Positions 22,730-58,466 of a stretch of 64,000 nucleotides of DNA are shown here, piece by piece; the first letter of the stretch is position 1, and each line of letters opens with the position of its first letter. A program made the position numbers and the translations under genes. Under the pieces are notes generated by a model, which saw nothing but the letters and a program-made list of their open reading frames with translations, ran no database searches and was not told where the DNA came from. The stretch covers positions 21,169,155 to 21,233,154 of the forward strand of contig JAYGXS010000004.1 in assembly GCA_036362985.1 (NCBI GenBank), given 5' to 3'. Source of the stretch: Ligula intestinalis. Lineage: Eukaryota > Platyhelminthes > Cestoda > Diphyllobothriidea > Diphyllobothriidae.

Positions 22730-25160
22730 TACTGACCCTCGAATCGACTGTCGCCAAGAGGTATTGTAAAATAACGGGAATCGTGTGCCGTGAGCTGGCA
22801 GGTGGTAAAATCGACGCAGAACCTATGAGCGTAAAGGAAATCGCCCCCTAGATTACCCTGCCACTGAATATTCGAACAAAGGTAAAATCGATGAAAAATT
22901 CAAATATATGATGAAAAGGAGTTGGGCATGCCATTTACTGACACGATGTGAGGATGTTTATGGGAAACTTCACCTTGACGAAACCATGTGCGGCAGAATC
23001 CCTTTGGAGTATCAAAGTATTGGTGGCTCTGATATAAACAAGAAACGACACCCGCCCTTCTGCAACAATTGCATAAACTAAAGGGACAAGAAACCTAGAG
23101 ACAGATAGTTGGAATTTGGAATTTATATTTTTTAGTGCCAGGCAGGCATTGGCTATACATGTAGACAGAGACAGCACTGGGTATAACTCATGGGAAATTT
23201 CGGTCACATAAGCCGAAGATCCCCGAGGTGGACGGGTAAAAGTCAGAAACGGCAGTGTCGCCATCAATTGAATCTGCCGTTGCCGGATGACCGATGGTGA
23301 ATAACATGGAGTGGTGGAGGAGAGGTCAAAGCGGTATTCAAATATTTGCACCAGAACCAAATGGACACCCGATGGTGGTTTGGCTTCTAGGTCAGCTTCA
23401 ATCGCAGGTTATCATCAAGCACGCTAGCGTGGAAGTGCACGATAAGATCGTGTCTTCTTGGCGCTAACAGATATAAATTTTATAACCTTATCAGTAACGA
23501 CCGATGTTTGATCAGGAAGATCGGTGAGATTTAAAGGATGAAAGCAGCCAAAATAGTCCTGTACACTCCTAAAAGGAAGCTGCAGTAAGATACAGAGATG
23601 TCTGCAAGCGTCCATGGGAGGTTTTTGAGCAAAGACTATGCGTTGGAGGGACTTAGGGGGGGCGTTGACATCACTGTCAAACTGTATACTAAAAGATGAA
23701 GCCTTTTGTAGATAGATGCCGGCAAAAACGTAGCAGCTGGTCCTCGAGTGCAACTGAGGCAGAATTAAACTTAGCTAAGGGAAGTTACATTTCAAAATGA
23801 TCACCCATTTTCAATACTGGGAGCGGGTCGGAAGAAGACTGCTTTGTGTCCAGCACGGACATAAGGGCTAATTGGACCTCCGTTACGCCAACGTTGGCGG
23901 GCAATAGCGCTGGATCTGAAGTGACTGGTAGTGTGTCATTCATGTAACCGTTGCCCGAAGGTTTTTGATTAACAAGAAGATTAACAGGCCATTCTGTTGA
24001 CAGGTTTTTGTAGAAAATTGGGATGGAAGAAAAGGGCGAATGGAGGAATCAAGGTTGCGAGAGAGTGACAAAACGTCAGAAAGAGAGGAGAGAACAAAAA
24101 AAATCAACAGTCCACGCCACGGTCAAACCCGAAGTGGCTATCGTCCTATTAGGCATCATCTTCGGTCCCTTCACCTGCGATTGGTTGCTCATTCTCTACG
24201 ACGGTACCAGATAGGGAAGTATAAGAACAGGAGGGGAATGTCATATAAGTGATTTCAATCACATTATCTACCAATTTCTGAATTTTTTCTGGAGAAGTAT
24301 TTACACGCTAGTCAATTTCTGAGAAGCTTAGATTGTTTAAGATTAGTCTGAAACTAAATTGAGTCTCTGTAACTTTTTCAAAGAGTTCTTAAAAATGACT
24401 TTAACTGGCTGAATAATAATGACGATCACAGACCCAGTCAATAAGCATTTCTTACTGTGTGGGAGGATGACTAAGGGAAGAAAAATATTTCCTGGAATCG
24501 AAGAAATGCTCAGAAGATGGGGGAGTGTAAAACGTACGATCAAGTATACAGAACAACACCACCGCCACGCTTTTCAGCGTGATCTTATAGATAAAAGTTA
24601 AAATTGTCTATGGAGAGCGAGGAGTCGAACATTAGCGAATGAGCCCAAAATTTAGTTATGTACGAAACACCTTGATCAACCGCAACAGCTATAATTCCTA
24701 ACTCTGTCATCGTATACATGATTAATCTCACGTTGGGAGTAACTATACTGACTGTATTCCTGAGACACCGTTTAACCTCACTAATATTTATAAAAGGGGA
24801 AGATTTTGTGGTGGAGAAGAAAACTGCGAGGAGTAAACAAAAGCTGGCAATAGCATTACTGTGGTCTTCAACTGGATGAACAATTACTGTTGAATAAACT
24901 GATTCAGAAATCCTCAAAATAAGAGACGTTTTGTGCGTTTCATAGTTCGTTGGCTTCATTTAGCCGCATTTGTTGCAAAGTTTTACTAATCACTCCAGTA
25001 TGCAGTGGGAGCTCAGTAAAATCGCGGATTTTTGAAGGGAGGGACCATATTGTAGACAGTATATACAGAATAGAATTCGGATCCAGAATAATATCGAAGT
25101 CGATCCTCGAGTGCAGTTTTAATGCGTTTCTTGTAAATGCACATTTCAAAGGCGCTGTGG
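22730..25160. other. Upstream region of DNM1L, no other gene recognised
   Basis: Contains several open frames over 100 codons on the minus strand (22935-23360, 23424-23753, 24585-24959), none with a family motif. The DNM1L promoter presumably lies here, but no element could be identified. Confidence 0.4.
23107..23175 (-). repeat. LINE-A 5' UTR fragment
   Basis: TTGGAATTTGGAATTTATAT and the following bases match, in reverse, the stretch just before LINE-A ORF1 near 62430-62456. Only a short piece is left. Confidence 0.45.
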
Positions 25161-25165
25161 GGTTG

Positions 25166-49108
<23,943 letters not shown>

Positions 49109-49514
49109 TGTTTTTCTTCGCACTCTTCTATACCATCACTTCCTCGGAGATGAAACGCAGCCTCGGGAACCATAAGTCCAAATCACTTCTGCAAATTGTG
49201 ATACAAAAGCCTTTCCCTTTGCAACGTGACTTGGCATACAGAGAGAGGGCGAGAAGGAGTCGGCTTTCAGAGTTCTGGCCCCGCTTGCAAAACTTCAGTG
49301 TATCTCCTATCTGTAGTTTGGCGATCATGCCGACCCTTCCCCCGATGATGCCCGTAGCTCCTCACTCACTCTCTCCTCTCTCTCTCTCGCTGTCCCCTCC
49401 TTGTTCCATTTTGCTTTCTTACTAGCCAGTTGAAATTCACACTCTTCCTCCACATGCGTCTCATGACTCCTAGTCTTAACCAACTGTTGCTCTTTCCCGG
49501 AGCAGTTGTTTTCT

Positions 49515-49520
49515 AATAAA
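49515..49520 (+). terminator. Candidate polyadenylation signal of DNM1L (AATAAA)
   Basis: First AATAAA seen after the DNM1L stop, 407 bases downstream, in an A/T-rich setting. A 3' UTR of about 430 bases would result. Not confirmed by transcript data. Confidence 0.4.
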
Positions 49521-49959
49521 AATTTTACAGGCTATGTCTTTCAGAAATATCTGCAATTCTTTTTCGTTATTTCCTAGCGGTCTTGATGCTAAGAATTTGA
49601 GTTTGGGGTGATATCAAAGGGGACGCGTGGTATTCTAGAGGTTGTTTTCTGGTCACCTTCCAGCTTGTCAGTTCTCTGAGTTCTCTGGACAGTGACAACT
49701 TCAGGAGGCCAAAGCCCCTCAATTCTTTATTCCTCCCGCCTTCGCTACTTATTACCTACCGGATTTCGGTATTGCCATCGTCGAATTCCGACGACTGCGT
49801 CGAACTAATAATGATGGTATAAAAATTTGCAAGTGAAGGTCACCAGAGGCTGCCACTGTCTTCAAGAGATGTTTTGCTTGATAAATTATCCATTACTCGG
49901 CGTCGCAGTTGATTTAGGAATCACCAGTTTGCGCCATTTGCTTTCAGCCGGTATAATCA

Positions 49960-50045
49960 GGGTGTGTGTGCCATACCGTTTCAGTTGGACCGACCATCCA
50001 GTACTTCAGGTCCGGCTATGCGTGGAAACGGGGAAAATTTATTTA
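49960..50045 (+). repeat. Direct repeat, left copy, flanking the LINE-C tail
   Basis: CATACC(G/A)TT(T/C)CAGTTG and CTTCAGGTCCGG followed by CGTGGAAA match 51240-51310 in the same orientation. Confidence 0.55.
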
Positions 50046-50529
50046 TTGCCGGTTTACAGACAATTTTAAAAATTGGTTTAATTGGTAAAGCACCTCTTAG
50101 GTGACTTCCAGAACCTCGAAGACAGGAAAAGATCTAAAACAAACTCCCTCTTTTGCAGTCAGAGTGATTTTGTTTTAGTTTTTTGATTGCTCAGTAGTGG
50201 GCAAAATAGGAAGTTTGTTTCAAGTGACAAAAAACCTGACTTCGAAGGTACGATACTAAAGGAAGATATGTACAGTTATAAACCGATTTGACAGTTTAAA
50301 AGAAAAAATGGCAGGAACACAATGTTCTCAGTCTTCTTTGAGTGTACTGGTTTCAAGATTTTGCACCAGCGGAACGTTTGTCGGCGAACAGTGGCTCGCT
50401 GTCGGCTAAAGAATTAGCGCATTGCGGGCCGCGGATTCAGCACCATTATCCTCAGCATGAGGCCTGGCAGGGTTCAAAGTCCATGAACACAGTGAAAGAG
50501 AGATTCCACCGAGTCAGCACCGACAATTC

Positions 50530-51240
50530 GTGAAAGTTGGCCTGAATGTAGAAAACTAGTGACAGCTCTCTTAAATAAAGGATAGTTTTGCTGAGTTTTA
50601 ATACTTCTTGGAAGCTTATTCCAGATTTCTATGGCGTTTCCTGAAAAAAATTTACGGTATCTAACCATGCGTACCATAGGAAGAAATAAAAACAGATCCC
50701 GATGACTGGCGCGCCGAGAGTGGTCTAGCTGCCTTATGGTACTGAGGGGATTAAAGGTAGGCCGTTAAAAAGTTTAAACAGAAAAAATACTCCCTTCTGT
50801 AATCTGCGAAGCCACGAGGGATCGGTGTTAATAAGTTCACGTTTTTGGTAAGATAGGTTGTGGTGGTCTGAAGAGAATACACTTTTAGTGAAGAAATGCT
50901 GGACCGATTCTATTTTCTTCCGTTCACTAGCGTGCAGAAGGCTAAATAGGGGCGAGCAGTATTCGAGACTAGGTACATATTATAAAGACTAGTTCTAACC
51001 TTGATTGTCTTAAAGTTTCTGGAAATAAATCCTGTAGTTCGGCGTGCTCTTGAGGCAATCAGAGCACAGGGCTCTGACAGATTAAGACTATTGGAAAACA
51101 ATATGCCTAGATCCTAAATAAGTCCTAGCACATGTAAATCGTGACAGTTTATGCTTAGTTCAGGCTGATGATCGTCGCCAACAACCAAAACGGAAAATTT
51201 GCGCCATTGGCAATCTGCGGATAGAATCAGCGTGCGTGGA
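50530..51240 (-). pseudogene. LINE-C ORF2 C-terminal fragment
   Basis: On the minus strand, DLGILFSNSLNLSEPCALIA, SRARRTTGFISRNFKTIKV, RTSLYNMYLVSN, PYLAFCTLVNGRKKIESVQ and, after frameshifts, SGNAIEIWNKLPRSI and LFKRAVTSFL form the end of an RT ORF and its Trp-Asn-x-Leu-Pro block. Related to LINE-A in layout but clearly a different family. Catalytic motifs are absent. Confidence 0.75.
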
Positions 51241-51310
51241 TCATACCATTCCAGTTGAGCCAAACATCCAATACTTGAGGTCCGGTTCCGCGTGGAAAAG
51301 GAGGAATTGA
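51240..51310 (+). repeat. Direct repeat, right copy, flanking the LINE-C tail
   Basis: Partner of 49960-50045. Confidence 0.55.
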
Positions 51311-51449
51311 GACACCAATTGTTAGGAACAGTACATTCTGTACAAAAGTAGTGCGGAATAGGTTGGAGTAAGTTGAGGGTCGGAAGAGGATACAAGAACC
51401 CGCGAGAGAGCCGTGTCCCGAAGTATGCAAACGGGACATTTGTCACAAT

Positions 51450-54025
51450 GAGGTCTTGTGTGAGTCAGCCCCAGGGGGGTGATTGGCCAGAACGGATTGG
51501 TGAAGGCAAGCACTGGTGCATGTGCCCTTCCTAGCAGCCGTTAGGCTGTGGGCGTTTACGCGGGGTGGGGTCACTACAGTTCTTTATGTTGTCCAGCGGT
51601 GCACGAGGACGTAGGCGCGCAATAATCGACAGTTTCATTTGGCTGTGGCAAACGCATCTATTAACTGAAATTTGATTTCAGCAGGCGCGGTTAAAAGCTG
51701 GGTTGCGAGAGCCACGGGCTTAAAATGCCTTCTGGCACGGTGGCCTAGATTTATTATGCTGGTGAAGTGAGCTTAGACCGATCGATTTTCCGGAAAATGG
51801 CGTCCACTATGTTTTTTGTGCTTTCGGGACCAAAAGCTAGCCAAGTTTGGCAGGAAAATAATGCTGCCATGAAGGAAGTAATGATACAAGTGGAGCGAAC
51901 AGAGTTGTACACTTTTTATTCACCTAAAATTACGACGAATTCAGTCCAGTGTGAAGGTTCGCAGCAGACAAGCTGTCGTACCAGTTAACGGGGCAAGCAG
52001 ATTCACTTGGCTACAGCAGCTTCAGTGCTCGTCAAGCATAGGCGTTGGCTACTCAAAATCCTACTTCGCCGTCAAAATGCATTCTTCTATCCACCCAGTA
52101 GTGTGCCTTTATTGCAAGACTTAATGAGGAAGTACTACATACTTGTGGTGGCATTTGCTAACATGTGGAGTGAGTCATATTAACGCACACATTTGACTAC
52201 CTTCATGGAGAATTGCGGATTTCGCTTAGACTCCCTGTAACATATCAGAAAGCATCGTTAAAATAGTCTTCTGAAAGGGTTATTTCGGCCGCCTCAAGCA
52301 TCATTGGAGACGCACTCAACTTTGAAGGAGTTATGAACTTTAACTGATTTCATCCTGGTCTATCACTGCTACGAACGTGCTTAATCGAAGTATTTTCTGG
52401 GACTGACTGACGATCTTAAAGTAGTAAACTCTGACATCTACAATATTTTATGCACTTGCGTAAGAGTGGTGCTCGCTAGACTTTAGTCAGCGCAAATAAA
52501 AATAGTTTTGCTCTGGTACTGAACTCCTTTTTGGAGACCCAGGAGTCAATTTTATGATTACGGATGATCCATAGTCACCAGGCCTTATAGCATTGCAAGT
52601 CCTGCGTGCAACATTCATGACGAAATTTAACTTCGTTGTTTAGCATGTATTTGGACAGGTTATTTTGATCAACTGAGTGGATTTAATAATGAAAAAGGCT
52701 TTAGTTTGGAAAACTACCCTGTTAGTTAAAAATATGGATTAAAGGGGGCACTAATTTTGGCAAAATAATGAGTAAGTTTATATCGAAGAAATTTCCCATG
52801 CCATAAGGTACGATAGGGCAAAACTTTTTATTAATATGCATTGCGCTATAGAAGAATTCCAGAATAAGTAGAAAACATGGAGAAATTATCCCTTCCAGAA
52901 CTGGAAAATTTTGTCCAAAGGTGCTCAAATGGAAGTGAAGCCAAGTTAAAGGCATCGAATTTATTTTCAGAAACCAGCATCAATTTAAGCTTTAAAATTA
53001 CGTTTAGGTAACCTGTGAAGTTTTTTTTTCATACAAATTGCGGGGAAAATTTTTTACTGCACCACTGACCTTGGCGTTTAAGCAAAGTGTCTGTATATGT
53101 TACCGCGAAGGTATTTTAATGAAGGCCTAATTGAATGTAAGTCATGCAGAAGCATACTTTTTGTAAACTATACGTTCCGCTTATGCATTATTTAGAAATG
53201 CAACAGACTGAAGAATAAGAAGTAGTTCAAGAATGTCCATATATATGGCCAGTCCTTTTTGCCTTCGCAAGCTTTTAATAGATCGTGGAATTAATCCACT
53301 TATGCGGAAAATAATCCATTACAAAGAGAAAAGTAAGCTATATTACCTTAAAAAAATCCTACCCCCGCGCGGTTTGAAATTTTTAAGCAGTGGCGTTTCA
53401 AGAGCAAAATACTTTTTTTCCAACGAGCAAAAGATAGTGTGTCAAGATCAACACACTTGATTTACGTACAGAGCCGGATACTCACAAAATTTGTTCCCTG
53501 AACAAACCGTACTACAGTATTTCTCTCCTCAGTCGCCACCTTGGTCTAAATCCATCTGCTTGCACAGTTACGTTTTGACTAGCAAAGCAGACAATCGTCG
53601 AAAATCTTCCTAAACAAGGTCATAGATACCAAACTTCTACAACGCTGGTGCTGGTGAAATTCTCAGACGCTATTACACACGAAGGAGCAAAGGCTGAGTC
53701 GCTAAATTCTATTTTATCACAGTTGCTTTGATACCAGGCTTGGAGTAACTTACGGCATAGCTAGAAATTAGACTAGCTCAGTTATTACGCCTGCTCTTAC
53801 CAACCCTGAACAAAGTTTCCACGTTGAGACATTGATCTAGTAGTCCGCCAAAGTTCTGCTTCTTAAATTCTAAAACCAATCGTCTTAAGTAAGGAGAATA
53901 GCCTTTAACGCATTCTTACATTAGCTAAGCGACGACTTAGGCTATCTGTCTCGTATATAAAGTAAAGCTTCACATCTGAACCTTTTTTTGCGGAAATTTC
54001 ACTTGTCGTGCGAAAATAATGCAAA
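51450..54025. other. No recognisable gene
   Basis: A/T-rich sequence with short frames lacking motifs. Confidence 0.5.
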
Positions 54026-54034
54026 TAAGAAGTC

Positions 54035-54125
54035 AAATACAAAATTTGCCGCGAGAGGGGCTCGAACTCAAAACCCTTCAACACAAGACCGCGATGCTAT
54101 CAACTACGCTATCGCCGCACGCTGT
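54035..54125 (-). repeat. tRNA-derived SINE-like fragment
   Basis: The reverse strand reads GCGGCGATAGCGTAGTTGAT, later GAGTTCGAGCCCC (B-box) and CTCGCGGC. The acceptor ends could pair at 6 of 7 positions, but the D and anticodon stems fail, so this is a SINE head or pseudo-tRNA. Confidence 0.45.
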
Positions 54126-54343
54126 AACGGGCGATCGAAAAGCTTGACTAATTGGGTACGATCGATGCACACAGAACCGATGCGAAGGATATCATATTCT
54201 AGCCTCTAAGTATAGCAAACTTGAAGGTAAAATGAAAAATATGAAAAACTCCTCCAGCAGACCATTGCTGCGATGGAAAAGTGACGACTTCAATGCATAC
54301 GCATGGACCGCCTAAAGAAGAACAGATGATGCATATACAGGCC

Positions 54344-55130
54344 GCCATAGTGGACAACCTAGACACCGTTGAGACAACTTCAGACAGATCCGATGACATA
54401 GCAGTCACACCATCCCTTTCGAGCTCTAGGCCCACTACAGCGAAGGTGACCAAAACTGTAATTTAGGACTCCCGTCAGGAGGGTTATCATGGTGTAGCTG
54501 TTCAGGGGTTGCAAGAAGTAACTTCATACAGTTCAGACGACCAAGCAATCACACCACCTAGTTTGAGCTCCGGGCCCACTGCAGCGAAGTTGACCAAAAC
54601 CGAAATTAAAGACTCCCGACAGGGTGGTGAACATGGTGTAGTTGTTCAGGGGTTGCAAGAAGCAACTTCAGACAGCTCTGACGGCCAAGCAGTCACACCA
54701 CCTAATTCGAGCTCCAGGCCCACTGCAAAAAATGCTGCGAAAACTTCAGCTAAGGGCACACGACACCGAGAGGATCATGATTACTGCATAGTTGTACAGG
54801 GGCTAAAAAAGACATTTCAGACCGCTCAAACGACCAAAAGGATCCAGACATGGCTTCCTTTAACGATGTCCTGAGCGATCTGTTTCTGACAGGAAACAAA
54901 TTTGAAGTGCTGAAGTCATTTCGTATCGGGAAAAGGCAGGCAGATACTGCAGAAATGCTCCGACCCAGACCGATAAAAAACATATTTAAAAACAAGGAAA
55001 ATGTTCAGGTAATCCTCTCTAAAAACTAACCTACGTCACGCGCATAAAGAGGTTTTTTTTCAACCGGACTACTCCCTGGAGGAACGGCTGAAACGCCGAG
55101 AACTAGTAGCGGAACTACAGTAGAGGAACA
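54344..55130 (+). pseudogene. LINE-B ORF1, with 144-bp tandem repeats
   Basis: Repeats of 48 codons (phrases VVVQGLQEATSDSSDGQAV, TPP, SSSRPTAAK) lead into a segment CIVVQGLKKDISDRS, DVLSDLFLTG, FEVLKSFRIGK, RPRPIKNIFKNKENVQVIL and, further on, YSLEERLKRRELVAELQ. The latter resembles the RNA-binding domain of LINE ORF1 proteins. Stops and frameshifts interrupt it. Confidence 0.6.
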
Positions 55131-55224
55131 AGAATGGCGAGGTAGGCCTGAAAATCTTCAACGGGAAGATAATTCGGAAGAAAACTTTGAACCAAACCGT
55201 AATACTCGGAACGAAGGTCAGGAA

Positions 55225-55703
55225 GTGACTGTCACAACCGGATTACACCGTACAAAGAAACTAAAGTGCATGTACACCAATGCACAAAGCCTGCTTTCCA
55301 AATTAGATGAGCTTAAGATTATTACGTGCCAACTGGAACCAGACGTCGGCTGCATAACAGAAACATGGTTGTCCACGAAGGTAGGCGACCAGGAAATTGC
55401 TCTCTCCGGGTTTCAAGTTTTCCGAAAAGATAGAGTCGGGCATCAAGGTGGGGGTGTGCTAATCTATGTTAGACACGGCCTGCTCGTGTCTGAAAAATCC
55501 GAAAACTTTTCGGGCAATATAGAGGCAATATGGCTCACCGTTAGAACACCGGGGTCACAGACCCTTGACATCATGGCGGTCTACCGTCCACCATCGAGCA
55601 ACCAACAGTCAGACACTAGTCTGATAGAAGGAATCGAAGAAATTGCTAAGAGATCCGATGTCATGGTCATGGGGGACTTTAACGCCCCCATATCGACTGG
55701 AAT
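55225..55703 (+). pseudogene. LINE-B ORF2, endonuclease part
   Basis: KLKCMYTNAQSLLSKLDEL, DVGCITETWLS, GGGVLIYVR and VMVMGDFNAP are the AP-endonuclease motifs of this LINE group. A single-base loss in a C run near 55686 shifts the frame into the next open stretch, which continues the domain (DLVLTKAPDSVEIV, GKSDHVVLQW). Confidence 0.78.
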
Positions 55704-56935
55704 GTGAGTTCTGCGCCCGGCTCAGCAGTAAATTTCAATCGACGACTCCTGCGCACAGTACAGGCATCTTTCCTTACGCAACACGTCCTAGATCCGACCA
55801 GACTAAGCGAAGGGCAACAGGCTTATTGCTTAGATCTAGTACTTACCAAAGCACCTGATAGCGTGGAAATTGTGAAGTGTTTACCACCTCTCGGAAAAAG
55901 TGATCACGTAGTGCTACAGTGGGAATATTCACTCTTCTCTGTGTCAGATCGTAGTGTGGTAACCAGACGCAAAATCTGGAGAGGGGACTTTGCACAAACT
56001 AAAACCACAGTGAGCGAGATAGACTGGAACGATCTATTCACAGTGTGCGTTCTCGGTGATTGGTCGGCATTCAAAGCCGTATTACACGGACTAATTATCG
56101 ATTTCTGTCCTCTAACGGTAAGGAAAGTAACAAATAGGCCTCGATGGCTACCGCCGACGCTAAAAAGCGAAGTAAACCGCAAAGGAAGGAGGTTCAAAAT
56201 CTATCGCAGAGAGAGGACCCCCGAATCGTACAATAGGCATAAGGCGCAGAGAAACAAGGTTAAGAGCCTGATACGAATTAGCCGCCAACACTTCGAGAGT
56301 AATCTAATAAACCGTGCAGTAGGAAACCCAAAGCTTTTCTACAGCTACGTTAGGCAATGTACCCGAAATAGGAACCCTATTTCTCTGCTAAAAACAGCCG
56401 ACGGTGTAGAAATTTCCGAGATTAACGAAAAGGCGGAACATCTATCCTGCTTCTTCCAGTCGGTCTTTACGAGAGAGTCTGAGTTCACTGCTAAAAACTG
56501 CAGTGTGGGTGTGATCCAGACCATAGACTCGGTTGCACTCACGGAAGCTACCATTCTACAAGAACTTCTACAGCTCAAAGAAACGAAGTCGTCAGGTCTA
56601 GGTGAGATACCTGCAAAGCTATTGAAAGAGCTAACCATAGAGTTGGCGGTACCCCTGTACCTAATCTTCCGAGCTTCTCTTAATACTGTACAAGTGCCAC
56701 CCGATTGGAAGGCAGCGTGGATCTCACCCATCCACAAAAGTGGGAGTCGGGCGACCGCAAATAACTATAGACCGGTCAGCCTCACCTCAATATCCTGCAA
56801 GCTTATGGAACCCATAGACAAACGCGAGCTGATGCACTCTTTGAAGCAAAATCAACTTCTTTCTGATAAGCAGCACGGATTCCGCAGGGGAAGGTCCTGA
56901 TTGACTTTGGAAGGTCATACACAACCAAGACGATG
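55704..56935 (+). pseudogene. LINE-B ORF2, endonuclease end and N-terminal RT; catalytic core deleted
   Basis: After GKSDHVVL come KSSGLGEIPAKLLKEL, PPDWKAAWISPIHKSGSRAT, NNYRPVSLTSISCKLME and KQHGFRRGRS, which are RT blocks 0-2. At 56897 the sequence jumps to IHNQDDEFNLQTNLHRLEQW, skipping motifs A, B and the YADD motif. The junction is an internal deletion. Confidence 0.78.
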
Positions 56936-57705
56936 AATTTAACCTCCAGACAAATTTGCATAGACTGGAGCAATGGTCGACCCTTCGGCTCATGCCATTC
57001 AATGTGGTCAATTGCAACCTAATACGCTTTGGTAGAACCAGCACTACGCCTCGGAGGGTGTATTACCTGAATCACATGCCGCTGCCAGAGGTAGAGGCTT
57101 AGAAAGACCTGGGGGTGTGGTTCACGCCTTCACTGAAGCCATCACGCCACGTCCTGAAAGTGGCTAAATCCGCAATGTCGATCTTGTATCTAATCAAGCG
57201 CGCCTTTGCTAAGTTTGACAAAGTTGTATTTGGTAAAGTATTTGGCACGTTCGCGCGAACTCAACTGGAATTTGCCATCCAAGCCTGGAGACCTTGGACA
57301 GCCAAAGACAAAACAAACCTTGAAAAGGTACAAAGACGTGCAACAAAATTAGTACGAGACCAACGGAACCTCCCTTATGAGACCCGATTGGTAAATCTTG
57401 ACTTGTTTCCTCTGGATTACAGGCAGCTACGTAGGGACCTAATCGAGGCATTTCGCACCTTGCGTGGTCAGGATTGCTGCCTCCAAACAAATGACTTCTT
57501 TGAGCGGGCCACCACCTCTAGGCTGCGAGTACACCCCCTCAAATTACGTGTGACTGGGGCAAGACTTGACCCAAGAAAATTCTCTTTCTCTAAGAGGATA
57601 ATCCAGGCATGGAATGCCCTTCCTGCGGATATTGTCATGTCCCCTTCCGTGGATGTTTTTAAGGCAAACCTAGACCAATTTAATGAGTATCATCGCGATT
57701 AAGTA
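56936..57705 (+). pseudogene. LINE-B ORF2, thumb and C-terminal block
   Basis: DLGVWFTPSLKPSRHVL, RTQLEFAIQAWRPWTAKD, LEKVQRRATKLV, LDYRQLRRDLIEAFRTL and RIIQAWNALPADIV form the usual LINE tail, open from 57115 to the stop at 57700-57702. Confidence 0.78.
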
Positions 57706-58466
57706 CTCAAAATCCAATTACTGAAGTGTTCCGAATCCAAAATTTGAAGCGCTCTAAATCCAAACACCGAAATGCTATAAATATATACTATTAGTAACGT
57801 TTTAGTAGAAGTATTATTAGTATTTAACTAAATGCGTTAAGACTTTGCCTAGCTCCGACGTCTCTGCTCACTATGTGAACTGCGCTGATCGCATCAGAAG
57901 TCGCATCTACCGCACATATGGTCCTAGGCTACGCGGCCCTGTCACACCCTTTCTCGTATCGACCGACTGCTGACGACTAGGCGGGTTCCTCGGCTCTTGG
58001 CACAGCAAAGGCTTATCATGGTCGCATCTCCGGTTCTTCAGGACGTTCTCGTGACTCCGAGGTCTCCTCCTCGTATGGTCCTTCCGATTCAGATATTACT
58101 CGTCATGGACACCATGACTGCTGTCAACATTCACAAAAGAATCATGCCCCTATCATTCACATACTTCACCACAAGCGACAGTTTTTCTCCTAAAAACCAC
58201 AAATGACATTCCATTTTGAATTATGAGCCAGCCTTAGGAGTTTTTTCACTGTCTGCTCTTCTTTCTCAGTTACACTGCTGGCTCGTGTAAACTGAGTGTG
58301 AGTGTATTACTTGAACCAAGCGAGTAGTCGTCTGAAATTGTGTAAAACGACTTCTTGGGAATGTTCGGCTATGCCGATGCATTTCTGAAATCCTATGTAC
58401 CAAGAGGGAGTTCAAAGGCGTTTGCCTATATTTCCTTTAATAAATTTGACTTTACTTGACTTGACA

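Larger units (their letters stand above)
54344..58466 (+). mobile_element. LINE-B copy (CR1/Jockey-group), 3' end with TTGAC repeats
   Basis: Order on the plus strand: repeat-bearing ORF1 (54344 to about 55130), endonuclease (55225-55707), RT (to 56900), C-terminal block (to 57705), and a 3' region ending AATAAATTTGACTTTACTTG followed by ACTTGAC at 58466. The 5' boundary is not defined and may lie upstream of 54200. Confidence 0.75.

Noticed and set aside
24585..24959. 124-codon minus-strand frame directly upstream of DNM1L, as a divergent gene
   Set aside because: No recognised motif, no splice context, and A/T-rich composition like its surroundings.
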